DNA of 64,000 nucleotides, taken from Serratia inhibens (lineage in GTDB: Bacteria > Pseudomonadota > Gammaproteobacteria > Enterobacterales > Enterobacteriaceae). Positions 35,188 through 44,353 of this stretch are shown here, piece after piece. Each line of letters starts with the position of its first letter. The first letter of the stretch is position 1. A program made the position numbers and the translations under genes. The notes beneath the pieces are model-generated. The model worked only from the letters and a program-made list of their open reading frames with translations, was not told where the DNA came from and made no database searches. The DNA lies in assembly GCF_003591175.1 (NCBI RefSeq), contig NZ_QYYG01000008.1, positions 183,004 to 247,003 on the forward strand, read 5' to 3'.

Positions 35188-36054
35188 TCAGCCGGCACGA
35201 CGCAGGTTCAGCGTATGACGATCCTGCAGCATAACCAGACGTTCGATATAGGCGCGGTCCTTCTCCTCGATAGTGAAAGCCGAATGCACCCAATCTTCGG
35301 TGATATCCATCAACTCGGAACGCGTAAGCTGCAATACCCGCTGGCGAGCGCGCAACATGGCGCGCATGCCGTTCAACTTGGGCCGGATGGTATCGATAAA
35401 GGTGCGGGTGGCTATATAGGCATCACCGGGCTGGAAAAGTTGATCGACCAGACCACGGCTTTCAAACCATTCGGCAGTGTGCGACTCGCCGCTCCAGATA
35501 AGCTCCTCCGCCAAACGCATGCCCGCCTTGCGCGCCACCAGCGAATAGCCGCCCATACCGGGGAACAGATTGAAGGCAATTTCCGGGAAACCCATGCGTG
35601 CATTGTTCTGCGCCAGAACAAAATGATGCGCCAGCGCCGCCTCAAACCCCCCGCCCAGCGCACTGCCCTCCACCATCGCTATGCTGACCGCTCCGGTATC
35701 GAACCCGCGCGCCGCCGCGTGCACACAATCAATGCAGGCGCGCGCGTAAGCCATCATCGCCTCACGTTTGCGGTTTTTAATCGCTTCGGCGAAGAACTGC
35801 AGATCGCCGCCGACGTTGAACATGTTCGGCACCAGCGAACCGGTCACCCAAAAATCAAACTGCAGCGACGACTCTTTTGCCGCCTGCGCCAGCGTCATGA
35901 TGTCTTCGATCAGCGCCTGATTGAAGCAAGGACGCGGCTCGGCGCGCAGCAGCATCCACATGATGTGCCGCTCTTCCTCATAATAGGCGGAAATCTGTGT
36001 CAAAGTGCCCGCTTCGGTAAACGGACGACAGGTGGGATGATTAAGTAATTTCAT
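35188..36054 (-). CDS. rpfF: RpfF-type DSF synthase (crotonase family)
   Basis: A 288-residue enoyl-CoA hydratase-like enzyme. It would make a cis-2-unsaturated fatty-acid signal from acyl-ACP by dehydration and thioester cleavage. The two catalytic-type glutamates are present: Glu138 in SALGGGFEAAL and Glu158 in GFPEIAFNLFPGMGG, three residues before the Xanthomonas RpfF numbering I recall (141 and 161). The length also fits RpfF (289). The start at 36054 has AAGG just upstream; longer starts at 36066 and 36084 are weaker. It is convergent with rpfR. The role in quorum sensing follows from the pair. Confidence 0.88.
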   Translation of the reverse strand: MKLLNHPTCRPFTEAGTLTQISAYYEEERHIMWMLLRAEPRPCFNQALIEDIMTLAQAAKESSLQFDFWVTGSLVPNMFNVGGDLQFFAEAIKNRKREAMMAYARACIDCVHAAARGFDTGAVSIAMVEGSALGGGFEAALAHHFVLAQNNARMGFPEIAFNLFPGMGGYSLVARKAGMRLAEELIWSGESHTAEWFESRGLVDQLFQPGDAYIATRTFIDTIRPKLNGMRAMLRARQRVLQLTRSELMDITEDWVHSAFTIEEKDRAYIERLVMLQDRHTLNLRRAG

Positions 36055-36343
36055 ATGACCTTCCATTTTCTCTATTGATAACAATTGAAACCGTTCCAGC
36101 CCCTACGGCTGCAGCAACGCCGCGATAGGTAAACCGCAGCGCCACCCCATGAGTAAACGCTTTCTTGGTGATGAAATAGATAAAAATTGGCGGGCGGCGA
36201 ATGAAAAAAACCGCGCAGTCAGGCGGCTGATATAAGAATTTTACCTATCGGGTTAGCGATAACAGAGCCGCATCCAGAGAGAACCGGTTGTGCAATTAAT
36301 AGTTAATTGCAATACTCAAGAGTCGATGAAAAAAGGAAACGGA

Positions 36344-36778
36344 ATGATGGCTGATACTATTGAACATGCCACGCTGTGTCGGTTGGCAGCGGCAGGCGAA
36401 ATCAACGGTGCTCAGGTTATCGGGCAACCGGGTGGGTGGGCGTTAAAAGTGTCCTTTGGTCATGCAGAGTACCCACTGGCAGCACAACGCAGCAAGCAAA
36501 TAAGGGTATTCAAACGGTTGGAAACATTGGTCACTTATCTGCAGGATATCGGGATTGTCCGCTTCGAGGTCAATGCCAAAAATTACGATCCCCATAGTAC
36601 AGATGCAACCCTGCGCCCGGACCGCTCTCTGGCTTTGAAGCGCGCGCATCAGGCTGCAGCTTATGAAGAGTGGCTGCGCGAACAGGTTCAAGCTTCGATG
36701 GACGACTCACGGCCGGCCCTCTCTCACAACGATGCTCAGGCGTTATTCGCCCAAAAGAAGGCTGCATTACGCAAATAA
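36344..36778 (+). CDS. probable antitoxin of a RelE/ParE-type module
   Basis: A 144-residue protein encoded 9 bp before a clear RelE/ParE toxin. The first ~70 residues contain a sheet-like segment (GWALKVSFGHAEYPLAAQRS, IRVFKRLETLVTYLQDIGI); the C-terminal third is helical and charged (LKRAHQAAAYEEWLREQV), as expected for the toxin-wrapping part of an antitoxin. It is longer than most ParD or RelB proteins. A ribosome site (AAGGA) precedes the ATG at 36344; the open frame back to 36290 is not supported. Assignment is mainly from context. Confidence 0.7.
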   Translation: MMADTIEHATLCRLAAAGEINGAQVIGQPGGWALKVSFGHAEYPLAAQRSKQIRVFKRLETLVTYLQDIGIVRFEVNAKNYDPHSTDATLRPDRSLALKRAHQAAAYEEWLREQVQASMDDSRPALSHNDAQALFAQKKAALRK

Positions 36779-36787
36779 GGATATGTC

Positions 36788-37075
36788 ATGCAATTGGAAT
36801 GGAAACCAATGGCGCTGGAGGATCGTGAGGCAATTATGGAATACATTGCAAAGGATAATCCGACCGCCGCAATAGCGCTGGATGATGAGTTCGAGGCTGC
36901 GGTGGAGCGTGCCTGCCAACATCCGAAGCTATACAAAAGGGGCCGAATTGCGTCAACGCATGAAATCGTTATCAGACACCGCTACCTGCTGATTTACCGT
37001 CTTACCTACAGCCATCTGCAGGTTCTCCGGGTTCTCCATACCGCACGCCGTTGGCCACCGGTCCAGCACCGATAA
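36788..37075 (+). CDS. RelE/ParE-family toxin
   Basis: A 95-residue toxin with the family pattern: MQLEWKPMALEDREAIMEYI at the start, NPTAAIALDDEFEAAVERAC in the helical hairpin, HPKLYKRGRIASTHEIVIRH in the strands and LIYRLTYSHLQVLRVLHTAR at the end with the typical late His-Ala-Arg. RelE members cleave ribosome-bound mRNA and ParE members poison gyrase; the sequence alone does not decide which. AAGGA precedes the ATG. It forms an operon with the gene before it. Confidence 0.87.
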   Translation: MQLEWKPMALEDREAIMEYIAKDNPTAAIALDDEFEAAVERACQHPKLYKRGRIASTHEIVIRHRYLLIYRLTYSHLQVLRVLHTARRWPPVQHR

Positions 37076-37179
37076 GCTCATAAATTGCCCGGTTGCCGCT
37101 CCCGGCGGCCAATCGGCGGGCATTTTGGCTATAATCAAGGCTGAGACAGCCTATTTATCGTTAAGGACATCGTGACGTA

Positions 37180-38199
37180 ATGCCTACAGGATCAGATAAA
37201 GAACCCCGTCAGCCCCGCAGTGAAACGCCGCAAAAGCCGCTGATCGCCATCAAAACCGGCAACGGGAAAATTGACCGGCGCATTTCCGGTTTTTCACGTC
37301 TGGTTGAGCGCATCAAAGCCTGGCCAAGCATCGCTCATCTGCTGCGCGCCACCGAACGCTTTAACGATCGTCTGGGCAGCCAGTTTGGCGCCGCCATCAC
37401 CTACTTTTCGTTTCTCTCGCTGATCCCGATTCTGATGGTATCGTTCGCCGCCGTCGGCTTTGTGCTGGCGTCCAATCCTGACCTGCTGGCCGGGTTGATC
37501 AATAAAATTGTCGGCAGCATCAGCGATCCTACGCTGGCCAGCACGCTGAAAAATACCGTTAATACCGCCATTCAGCAGCGCACCACCGTGGGGTTGACCG
37601 GCCTGGTGCTGGCGCTGTATTCGGGCATTAGTTGGATGGGCAACCTGCGTGAGGCGATCCGGGCGCAGTCGCGTGACGTGTGGGAACGTAATCCGCAGGA
37701 CCAGGAAAAACTCTATTTCAAATATACCCGCGACTTTATCTCGCTAACCGGCCTGGTAGTGGCGCTGATTATTACCCTGACGCTGACCTCCATCGCCGGT
37801 TCGGCGCAGGCGGCAATCGTCAGCGCGTTGGGCCTGGAAGGAATAGAATGGCTGCGGCCGGCGATGACGCTGATTGCACTGTCGATATCCATTTTCGCCA
37901 ACTACCTGCTGTTCTTGTGGATCTTCTGGATGCTGCCTCGCCACAAGCCGAAGAAAAAAGCGCTGCTGCGCGGGACGCTGCTCGCCGCCATCGGTTTCGA
38001 GGTGATTAAGTTCGTGATGACCATGACGCTGCCGCAGGTGGCTAAATCCCCTTCCGGCGCCGCCTTTGGCTCAGTGATTGGGCTGATGGCGTTCTTCTAT
38101 TTCTTCGCCCGCCTGACGCTGTTCTGCGCCGCCTGGATCGCCACCGCGCAGTATAAAGAGGATAAAACCCTGCCGGCATCCGAGCAGCCAGCCCCCTGA
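37180..38199 (+). CDS. yhjD: inner-membrane protein YhjD (YihY/BrkB family)
   Basis: A 339-residue integral membrane protein close to E. coli YhjD in length and sequence as I recall it (QFGAAITYFSFLSLIPILMV, GLVLALYSGISWMGNLREAI, ANYLLFLWIFWMLPR). About six membrane segments; the N-terminal 60 residues are polar. YhjD has been implicated in lipid A or lipid transport suppression of msbA and waaA defects, but its exact function is not settled. The next gene is yhjE as in E. coli. A terminator follows the stop. Confidence 0.93.
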   Translation: MPTGSDKEPRQPRSETPQKPLIAIKTGNGKIDRRISGFSRLVERIKAWPSIAHLLRATERFNDRLGSQFGAAITYFSFLSLIPILMVSFAAVGFVLASNPDLLAGLINKIVGSISDPTLASTLKNTVNTAIQQRTTVGLTGLVLALYSGISWMGNLREAIRAQSRDVWERNPQDQEKLYFKYTRDFISLTGLVVALIITLTLTSIAGSAQAAIVSALGLEGIEWLRPAMTLIALSISIFANYLLFLWIFWMLPRHKPKKKALLRGTLLAAIGFEVIKFVMTMTLPQVAKSPSGAAFGSVIGLMAFFYFFARLTLFCAAWIATAQYKEDKTLPASEQPAP

Positions 38200-38213
38200 A
38201 GCAATGCAATCAT

Positions 38214-38245
38214 ACCGGCCATCACTCGTTGGCCGGTGTTTTGTT
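38214..38245 (+). terminator. terminator of yhjD
   Basis: ACCGGCCA-8 nt-TGGCCGGT followed by GTTTTGTTTT, 14 bp past the stop. Confidence 0.85.
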
Positions 38246-38527
38246 TTGCAATAAAGTCAAAACACCAGCACATACAACCAAAATCAAACCTTTCGCTCTG
38301 GCAAAACCAGCATAACAAACTACCGGCTAACTTTTCTTTCCGATTTTTACAGCGATTAAGTCCGTATATTATTCATTTTGCAACGTTAAAACCTGCAGAG
38401 AAACGCAGCGTTGAAACATTAAGCTTTTTAACCGGTTAATAGCGGTATTGTACAAAGTTTCATCATTGAAAAGGCATTTTGCTATGACTAAGATGGATTT
38501 TTACAAATTCAAAAAATAAGAAACACT
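38246..38527. other. yhjE upstream region
   Basis: About 280 bp, AT-rich to the right; it should contain the yhjE promoter. I see no gene or clear operator. Confidence 0.4.
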
Positions 38528-39850
38528 ATGCAAGCATCCATCGCACCAACTCTGGACGCCGACGAGGCGTCAACACCGGTAAACTCACGCGGAAAAGTGA
38601 TTGTCGCCTCGCTGGTCGGTACCGCCATCGAGTTTTTCGATTTTTATATTTACGCCACCGCTGCGGTGATCGTATTCCCGCATATCTTCTTCCCACAAGG
38701 TGACCCGACCACTGCCACGCTGCAATCTCTGGCCACCTTCGCCGTCGCCTTTATTGCGCGCCCGATTGGCTCGGCGCTGTTTGGCCACTTCGGCGATCGC
38801 GTGGGCCGCAAAGTGACGCTGGTCGCCTCGCTGCTCACCATGGGGATTTCTACCGTGCTGATCGGCCTGCTGCCGAGCTACGAAACCATTGGCATCTTTG
38901 CACCTATCCTGCTGGCACTGGCACGTTTTGGCCAGGGGCTTGGTCTGGGCGGAGAATGGGGCGGCGCGGCCTTGCTGGCCACCGAGAATGCGCCGGCTAA
39001 AAAGCGCGCGCTGTACGGCTCGTTCCCGCAGTTGGGTGCGCCTATCGGCTTCTTCTTCGCCAACGGCACCTTCCTGCTGCTCTCCTGGCTGCTGACCGAC
39101 CAGCAGTTTATGGAATGGGGCTGGCGCGTGCCCTTTATCCTGTCTGCCGTGCTGGTGCTGATCGGGCTGTATGTCCGCGTATCGCTGCATGAAACCCCGG
39201 TGTTCGCCAAGGTGGCGAAAGCCGGCAAGCAGGTAAAAATCCCGCTCGGCACCCTGCTGAGCAAGCATCTGAAGGCGACCATTCTCGGCACCTTCATCAT
39301 GCTGGCGACCTATACCCTGTTTTACCTGATGACGGTTTACTCGATGACCTACGGCACCACGGCGCAGCCGCTGGGGCTGGGCTACTCACGCAATACTTTC
39401 CTGTGGATGCTGATGGTGGCGGTGATCGGTTTCGGCGTGATGGTGCCGATTGCCGGCCTGTTGGCGGATGCCTTTGGCCGCCGCAAGACCATGATCGCCA
39501 TTACTCTGCTGATGATCGCCTTCGCCTTCCTGTTCCCAAGCCTGTTGGGCTCCGGCAATCAGGCGCTGGTGATGGGCTTCCTGCTGTGCGGTCTGAGCAT
39601 CATGGGCCTGACCTTCGGCCCGATGGGCGCGCTGCTGCCGGAACTGTTCCCGACTGAAGTGCGCTATACCGGCGCATCGTTCTCCTACAACGTGGCGTCG
39701 ATCCTCGGGGCTTCGGTCGCACCTTATATTGCGACCTGGCTGGCGACCCACTACGGTCTGTTCTACGTCGGCCTCTATCTGGCAGCGATGGCCAGCCTCA
39801 CGCTGATCGCCTTGCTGCTGATGAAAGAGACACGGGATCTGTCGCTGTAA
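38528..39850 (+). CDS. yhjE: MFS transporter YhjE
   Basis: A 440-residue carrier of the metabolite:H+ symporter branch of the major facilitator superfamily, the same length as E. coli YhjE and very similar along its whole length. Hallmarks are GTAIEFFDFYIYATAAVIVF, the loop 2-3 motif GHFGDRVGRK, LALARFGQGLGLGGEWGGAA and the matching loop 8-9 motif ADAFGRRK. Twelve membrane helices are expected. The substrate is not known; relatives carry organic acids or osmolytes. It is followed by a GC-rich hairpin. Confidence 0.94.
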   Translation: MQASIAPTLDADEASTPVNSRGKVIVASLVGTAIEFFDFYIYATAAVIVFPHIFFPQGDPTTATLQSLATFAVAFIARPIGSALFGHFGDRVGRKVTLVASLLTMGISTVLIGLLPSYETIGIFAPILLALARFGQGLGLGGEWGGAALLATENAPAKKRALYGSFPQLGAPIGFFFANGTFLLLSWLLTDQQFMEWGWRVPFILSAVLVLIGLYVRVSLHETPVFAKVAKAGKQVKIPLGTLLSKHLKATILGTFIMLATYTLFYLMTVYSMTYGTTAQPLGLGYSRNTFLWMLMVAVIGFGVMVPIAGLLADAFGRRKTMIAITLLMIAFAFLFPSLLGSGNQALVMGFLLCGLSIMGLTFGPMGALLPELFPTEVRYTGASFSYNVASILGASVAPYIATWLATHYGLFYVGLYLAAMASLTLIALLLMKETRDLSL

Positions 39851-39860
39851 TCCTTGTTTT

Positions 39861-39881
39861 GCGGCCCCCCCTCGGGGCCGC
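39861..39881 (+). terminator. hairpin after yhjE
   Basis: GCGGCCCC-loop-GGGGCCGC, 10 bp past the stop; no strong T run follows. Confidence 0.55.
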
Positions 39882-39949
39882 ACTTCCCGCTTTGTCTCCT
39901 GTCATAAAGTCAGACTATGCTGTGCCCTCCTCCCGTTGAACGGAAATCG

Positions 39950-40711
39950 ATGATGTCTCTGCGTCGCAGGCTGTATTGGTACCTTGTTCCCCTGATGATT
40001 ATCGCCCTGTCGCTGGCTGCCTGGTTCGGGCTGAAACCGTCCCACCCGGACGCGCTTTGGCGCATCGTCAGCCAACAGTGCTTGCCCAACCAGCAGGCGC
40101 ACAATAACCCGGCGCCCTGCGCACAGGTTGACACGCAGGCCGGCTTTGTCGTGTTTAAGGATCGCAACGGGCCGCTGCAGTATTTACTGATGCCAAGCGC
40201 TAAAATTAGCGGTATTGAAAGCCCGACGGTGCTGGAAGCCGCCACCCCAAACTTCTTTGCGCAAGCCTGGGCGGCGCGCCATTTCATGGCGGATAAATAT
40301 GGCAAAGAGATTGATAACGCAGATATTTCACTGGCGATTAATTCAGAATATGGCCGCAGCCAGAATCAGTTGCACATTCATATTTCCTGCCTGCTGCCGG
40401 CGGTAAAAACGCAGCTGGCGCAGTTTGCGGCGGATTATAGCGAACAGTGGCAACCGCTGCCCGGCGGCCTGTTGGGCCATGACTATCTGGTGCGCCGGGT
40501 CACTCCCAACGAATTGGCCAGGCAGGGCGCTTTCCGCCTGTTGGCCGAGGGTGTCCCGCGCGCCAAGGGCCGCATGGGCAGCTTTGGCCTGGCGATGACC
40601 GCACTCCCGGGCGGCGACTTCCTGCTGCTGGCCACCGAACGCAGCCTGCTGCCCTTTACGCTGGCCTCGTCAGAAGAGATTCAGGATCACGACTGCCGGG
40701 TGTTGAAGTAA
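39950..40711 (+). CDS. cdh: CDP-diacylglycerol diphosphatase
   Basis: A 253-residue membrane-anchored hydrolase that splits CDP-diacylglycerol into phosphatidate and CMP. One N-terminal membrane segment (YWYLVPLMIIALSLAAWFGL), then a HIT-like domain with QNQLHIHISCLLP (the His-x-His-x pair), PSAKISGIESPTVLEA and a late FLLLATERSL. Length is as for E. coli Cdh. The start at 39950 (or 39953) fits the basic MMSLRRRLYW end; the frame extends to 39917 without support. It is convergent with the AsmA-family gene. Confidence 0.92.
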   Translation: MMSLRRRLYWYLVPLMIIALSLAAWFGLKPSHPDALWRIVSQQCLPNQQAHNNPAPCAQVDTQAGFVVFKDRNGPLQYLLMPSAKISGIESPTVLEAATPNFFAQAWAARHFMADKYGKEIDNADISLAINSEYGRSQNQLHIHISCLLPAVKTQLAQFAADYSEQWQPLPGGLLGHDYLVRRVTPNELARQGAFRLLAEGVPRAKGRMGSFGLAMTALPGGDFLLLATERSLLPFTLASSEEIQDHDCRVLK

Positions 40712-40712
40712 A

Positions 40713-40733
40713 ATGGCCCACCTGGCGGGCCAT
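40713..40733. terminator. shared hairpin between cdh and the AsmA-family gene
   Basis: ATGGCCC-ACCTGGC-GGGCCAT lies in the 27-bp gap between the two convergent genes. Confidence 0.65.
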
Positions 40734-40738
40734 TGAGA

Positions 40739-42772
40739 TCATTTCTTTTGCTTCATTTTTTGCAGGATTTGCCCGCATTGGTTTTCATCGCCGCCTTCGC
40801 TCGGGGAAACCAACGCCAGCAAGGCAGCTGCCGGTGTCAGCACCACACCCAGCGCCACCGCAGCCGCACCGCGCGCAATCAGCGGGCCGGTTTTAACGCC
40901 GGCATCCGGGTGCTTGAAGGTGCCTTTCACATACAAGGGTGAGCGCAGCGTCAGCACGCGCATCCCCTTGCTTTCCGGATCGATGGACAGATCCAGCCGT
41001 TCGGTGGCCAAATTGGTATTGCCGCTGATATTGATAATGGCGTTCTCGGTGTCAAAAACGAACAGCCGCGGCGCGGCGACGCCGTTGCGAATACCGACAT
41101 CCGCCGCCGCACAGTTGATGCCCACGACGTCGTCACCAAACAGCTTCGCCACCAGATAGTTGCCCACATTCAGACCGAGGATTTCCATCAGCCCACGGCT
41201 GATCACGCCATTGTTAACCACCATGCGCAGTTCGCCGCTGCTGGTTGCCAACAGATCGGCCACCGAATTACCGCTGCCGGTCAGTTTGGCATCCCCGTTC
41301 ATCTGCCCCAGGCTGCGCTTCATCGACGCCACGTTCGGCAGCAGTTGCTGAAGCTGGAATTTACGCGCGTGCATATCGACCCGGCCTTGCATCGGGTTTT
41401 TACGGCCGTCCAGACGAAGGGTGGCGTTGAGGTTGCCACCGGCCACGCCGAATCGCAACGGGTCCATCAGGATCACGCCGTTATCCAGCTGTAAATGGGT
41501 AGAGAGATCGCTCAGCGGCAGCGAACTGCCGCGCTCAATGCGTTGCGCGGTAAATTTAACGTCCGCATCCATCAGGTTCCAGCTTTTGGTGTCAAATTTC
41601 TCAATCGGTAACACCTTGTCGGCCGGCTGGCGGCTCTTCTCCCCACGGCCGGCTTTTTCCGTATTGGAATCCGCACCAATCAACGGCGCCAAATCGGCCA
41701 GGCGCAGCTGTTTCGACAGCACTTCACCGCTCAGTTTAGGCCGCGGTTCACTGGCCACATACTTCAAATTGCCGCGGATATCGCTGTCGCCGATTTTGCC
41801 GTCGAACTTCTGGTACTGGAACACCGCGCCACCCTTCTCGTGCAGCCGGGCGATCAGGTGCCCATCGGTAGAGTACGGCGGGGTATTCGGCAGCAACACG
41901 CCGGTCAGGGCGTACAGATTGCCCAGGCTATCGCCGGAGAATTTCACCCGCAGATCCAACCCGCCAAGGTTCATCGGATCGGACAGCGTGCCGGCCACCA
42001 CCACCCGGGTTGCGCCAGAGCGCACGTCGGCTTGCAGCGGGAAAGGCACCTCCGCGTTCTGCAACGACAGCATGCCGCCCATCTTGCCGCTGCCAGACAG
42101 CGGCTCGCCGTTGTATTTGCCCTTCACCTTCCAACCAAAAACATAGTCGGGGGTGACCGCTTTGCCGGCGTCTTTTTTTCCTGTGATCTCGCTGAACGGC
42201 AGCGGCTTGCCAAGCGGATCGATCAGCGCACGGAAATCTGCCTTGAGCGTGGCGTCTTTAAAATCAATCTGACCACGATCGAAGACGATGTCATGAATAT
42301 TCACCGACCAGTCGGACGTCGGTTGTTTGGGGTCACCGGCCAGGTTGAAGGTCCAGTTATTGTCGCCGTTCGCCAGCCGCTGCAAGGTGGCATTCGGCTG
42401 TTTCAGCCAAATGCGCGGAATCAATACCTCTTTGCCGAGCAGCGCCAGCGGTGCGATGCTGGCATCGGCGCGCTGCAGCTGGACCATGCTGTCGCCGGGA
42501 ATATTTTTGGGATTGCCCAGCACGATGTCTTCGGCATGAATATGCGGCCACGGCACCCAGGCGCGCCAGCCGCCCTGATCTTTCTCACGCGCCCAGTCCA
42601 CACCCAGCTCGCCGCGGATCGCGAACGGCCGCTGCAATTCGGCAGACACCTTGTCATTGATGGTCGGTTTAAGGCGATTCCAGTCGAAGGTCATCACAAA
42701 GACCACCAGCACGGCAATCACCAGCAGCACAATGCCGCCAACCCAGCTGAAAACTTTTCCTGTTCTTGTCAT
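40739..42772 (-). CDS. yhjG: AsmA-family envelope protein YhjG
   Basis: A 677-residue protein with one N-terminal membrane helix (WVGGIVLLVIAVLVVFVMTF) followed by a long periplasmic region of the AsmA type: FDWNRLKPTINDKVSAELQR at the start and GVISRGLMEILGLNVGNYLV and FVFDTENAIINISGNTNL near the end. AsmA-like proteins are bridge-shaped and are linked to phospholipid transport between the membranes. It is similar in length to E. coli YhjG, and kdgK lies beyond it as in E. coli. It is transcribed alone. Confidence 0.92.
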   Translation of the reverse strand: MTRTGKVFSWVGGIVLLVIAVLVVFVMTFDWNRLKPTINDKVSAELQRPFAIRGELGVDWAREKDQGGWRAWVPWPHIHAEDIVLGNPKNIPGDSMVQLQRADASIAPLALLGKEVLIPRIWLKQPNATLQRLANGDNNWTFNLAGDPKQPTSDWSVNIHDIVFDRGQIDFKDATLKADFRALIDPLGKPLPFSEITGKKDAGKAVTPDYVFGWKVKGKYNGEPLSGSGKMGGMLSLQNAEVPFPLQADVRSGATRVVVAGTLSDPMNLGGLDLRVKFSGDSLGNLYALTGVLLPNTPPYSTDGHLIARLHEKGGAVFQYQKFDGKIGDSDIRGNLKYVASEPRPKLSGEVLSKQLRLADLAPLIGADSNTEKAGRGEKSRQPADKVLPIEKFDTKSWNLMDADVKFTAQRIERGSSLPLSDLSTHLQLDNGVILMDPLRFGVAGGNLNATLRLDGRKNPMQGRVDMHARKFQLQQLLPNVASMKRSLGQMNGDAKLTGSGNSVADLLATSSGELRMVVNNGVISRGLMEILGLNVGNYLVAKLFGDDVVGINCAAADVGIRNGVAAPRLFVFDTENAIINISGNTNLATERLDLSIDPESKGMRVLTLRSPLYVKGTFKHPDAGVKTGPLIARGAAAVALGVVLTPAAALLALVSPSEGGDENQCGQILQKMKQKK

Positions 42773-42965
42773 AACGCCTCCCTGAACACGCTAATCTGCC
42801 AGTAAAATTGATAAGCAGGCTTTACCAAGCCTAGCCGAGGATAGGCAAGAGTTCACGCTTTAGGCGAGCAGAGCCTCAGCTTGCCGGCGCGGCGAGGTGA
42901 TAAAACTTTAAGCGGCGGCAAAAGCCTTCTACATTGAAAACGGTATCAATAACCAAGGAAAAAAT

Positions 42966-43169
42966 ATGCCCTACGTAAATATCAAAATTACTCGCGAAGG
43001 CGCGACGCCGGAGCAAAAGAAACAGCTGATCGCCGGCGTGACGCAACTGTTGGTGGATACGCTGGGGAAAAATCCGGCGACCACCGTGGTGGTCATTGAT
43101 GAAGTAGAAACCGACAATTGGGGTATCGGTGGCCATAGCGTCACCGACCTGCGTGCAGCCGCTAAATAG
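42966..43169 (+). CDS. 4-oxalocrotonate tautomerase-family protein
   Basis: A 67-residue small tautomerase. Pro2 (MPYVNIKITREG), the catalytic base after Met removal, is in place, followed by the family helix ATPEQKKQLIAGVTQLLVD and the strand TTVVVIDEVETDNWGIGGHS. Such enzymes form hexamers of short chains. The substrate here is unknown. AAGGA precedes the ATG. It sits where E. coli carries yhjH (pdeH), between yhjG and kdgK. Confidence 0.9.
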   Translation: MPYVNIKITREGATPEQKKQLIAGVTQLLVDTLGKNPATTVVVIDEVETDNWGIGGHSVTDLRAAAK

Positions 43170-43189
43170 TGGCAGTCGGCTCGCTTCGC

Positions 43190-43215
43190 ATCGGGAAACT
43201 TTTCAGTTTCCCGAT
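43190..43215 (+). terminator. hairpin after the tautomerase gene
   Basis: ATCGGGAAACT-TTTC-AGTTTCCCGAT, an 11-bp perfect stem 20 bp past the stop; no T run follows. Confidence 0.6.
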
Positions 43216-43337
43216 CGCGATCATAAATTAATTAAAACGTCGTTTTATTTACATTGACTCCCCCCGCCCTTGCGTTGAGACTGGAGGCATTGCGCATCCC
43301 TTTGTTTTCTTCTTCCTTTCAGCCAGGGCCGTTGACT

Positions 43338-44270
43338 ATGACCACCCAGAAACTTGCCGTGATCGGCGAATGCATGATTGAGCTGTCGCAGAAAGGCGCG
43401 GATCTCAGCCGCGGCTTTGGCGGCGATACCTTAAATACCGCCGTCTACATTGCCCGACAGGTACCGGAAACCGCGCTGCAGGTGCATTACGTCACTGCCC
43501 TCGGCACCGACAGCTTCAGCCAGGAAATGCTGCAGGCCTGGCAACAGGAAAAGGTTAAAACCGATTTGATCCAACGGCTGGAAAACAAGCTGCCGGGGCT
43601 GTACGTGATCGAAACCGATGACACGGGTGAACGCACCTTTTATTACTGGCGCAACGACGCCGCCGCACGCTACTGGCTGGAAGGACCGCAGGCGGAGAGC
43701 CTGTGCGAGCATCTGGCCCAATTCGATTACCTGTACCTCAGCGGTATCAGCGTGGCCATTCTCAATCCGGCCAGTCGCACCCGATTGCTGGCGTTGCTGC
43801 GTCAGTGCCGCGCCAACGGCGGGAAAGTGATTTTCGATAATAACTATCGGCCGCGCCTGTGGCAGAACCGCGAGGAAACTCAACAGGTTTATCGCGATGT
43901 GCTGGCCTGTACCGACATCGCTTTCCTGACGCTGGACGATGAAGACTTGCTGTGGGGCAACCAGCCGGTGGAACAGGTAGTCCGTCGCACACAGGCATTG
44001 GGTGTGACGGAGATTGTGATCAAACGCGGTGCAGAGGCCTGCCTGGTATTTAGCGCCGAAGGCACCGAGCTTGAGATCCCGGCGCTACGGTTGCCGAAAG
44101 AGAAGGTGGTAGATACCACCGCCGCAGGGGATTCCTTCAGTGCCGGTTACCTGGCGGTACGTTTAACCGGCGGCGATGCGGCACAGGCGGCACAGCGCGG
44201 CCATCTGACTGCCGGCACGGTGATTCAGTATCGCGGGGCGATTATTCCACTCGCCGCCATGCCGCAATAA
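43338..44270 (+). CDS. kdgK: 2-dehydro-3-deoxygluconokinase
   Basis: A 310-residue PfkB-family sugar kinase (E. coli KdgK 309). It phosphorylates 2-keto-3-deoxygluconate to KDPG, joining pectin/hexuronate breakdown to the Entner-Doudoroff route. Motifs: KLAVIGECMIELS at the start, GFGGDTLNTAVYIARQ, YRPRLW, and the PfkB signature DTTAAGDSFSAGYLAVRL with the catalytic Asp. The open frame begins at 43254, but the conserved start is the ATG at 43338 with AGGG upstream. A terminator follows. Confidence 0.94.
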   Translation: MTTQKLAVIGECMIELSQKGADLSRGFGGDTLNTAVYIARQVPETALQVHYVTALGTDSFSQEMLQAWQQEKVKTDLIQRLENKLPGLYVIETDDTGERTFYYWRNDAAARYWLEGPQAESLCEHLAQFDYLYLSGISVAILNPASRTRLLALLRQCRANGGKVIFDNNYRPRLWQNREETQQVYRDVLACTDIAFLTLDDEDLLWGNQPVEQVVRRTQALGVTEIVIKRGAEACLVFSAEGTELEIPALRLPKEKVVDTTAAGDSFSAGYLAVRLTGGDAAQAAQRGHLTAGTVIQYRGAIIPLAAMPQ

Positions 44271-44291
44271 TCCCGGCTCCGTAGAAATGCG

Positions 44292-44320
44292 AAAGGCCAG
44301 CAACAATGCTGGCCTTTTTA
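44292..44320 (+). terminator. terminator of kdgK
   Basis: AAAGGCCAGCA-ACAA-TGCTGGCCTTT with a T run, 21 bp past the stop. Confidence 0.88.
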
Positions 44321-44353
44321 TTGGGCTCAATATGCTAAGCCCTTAGTCGCTGG

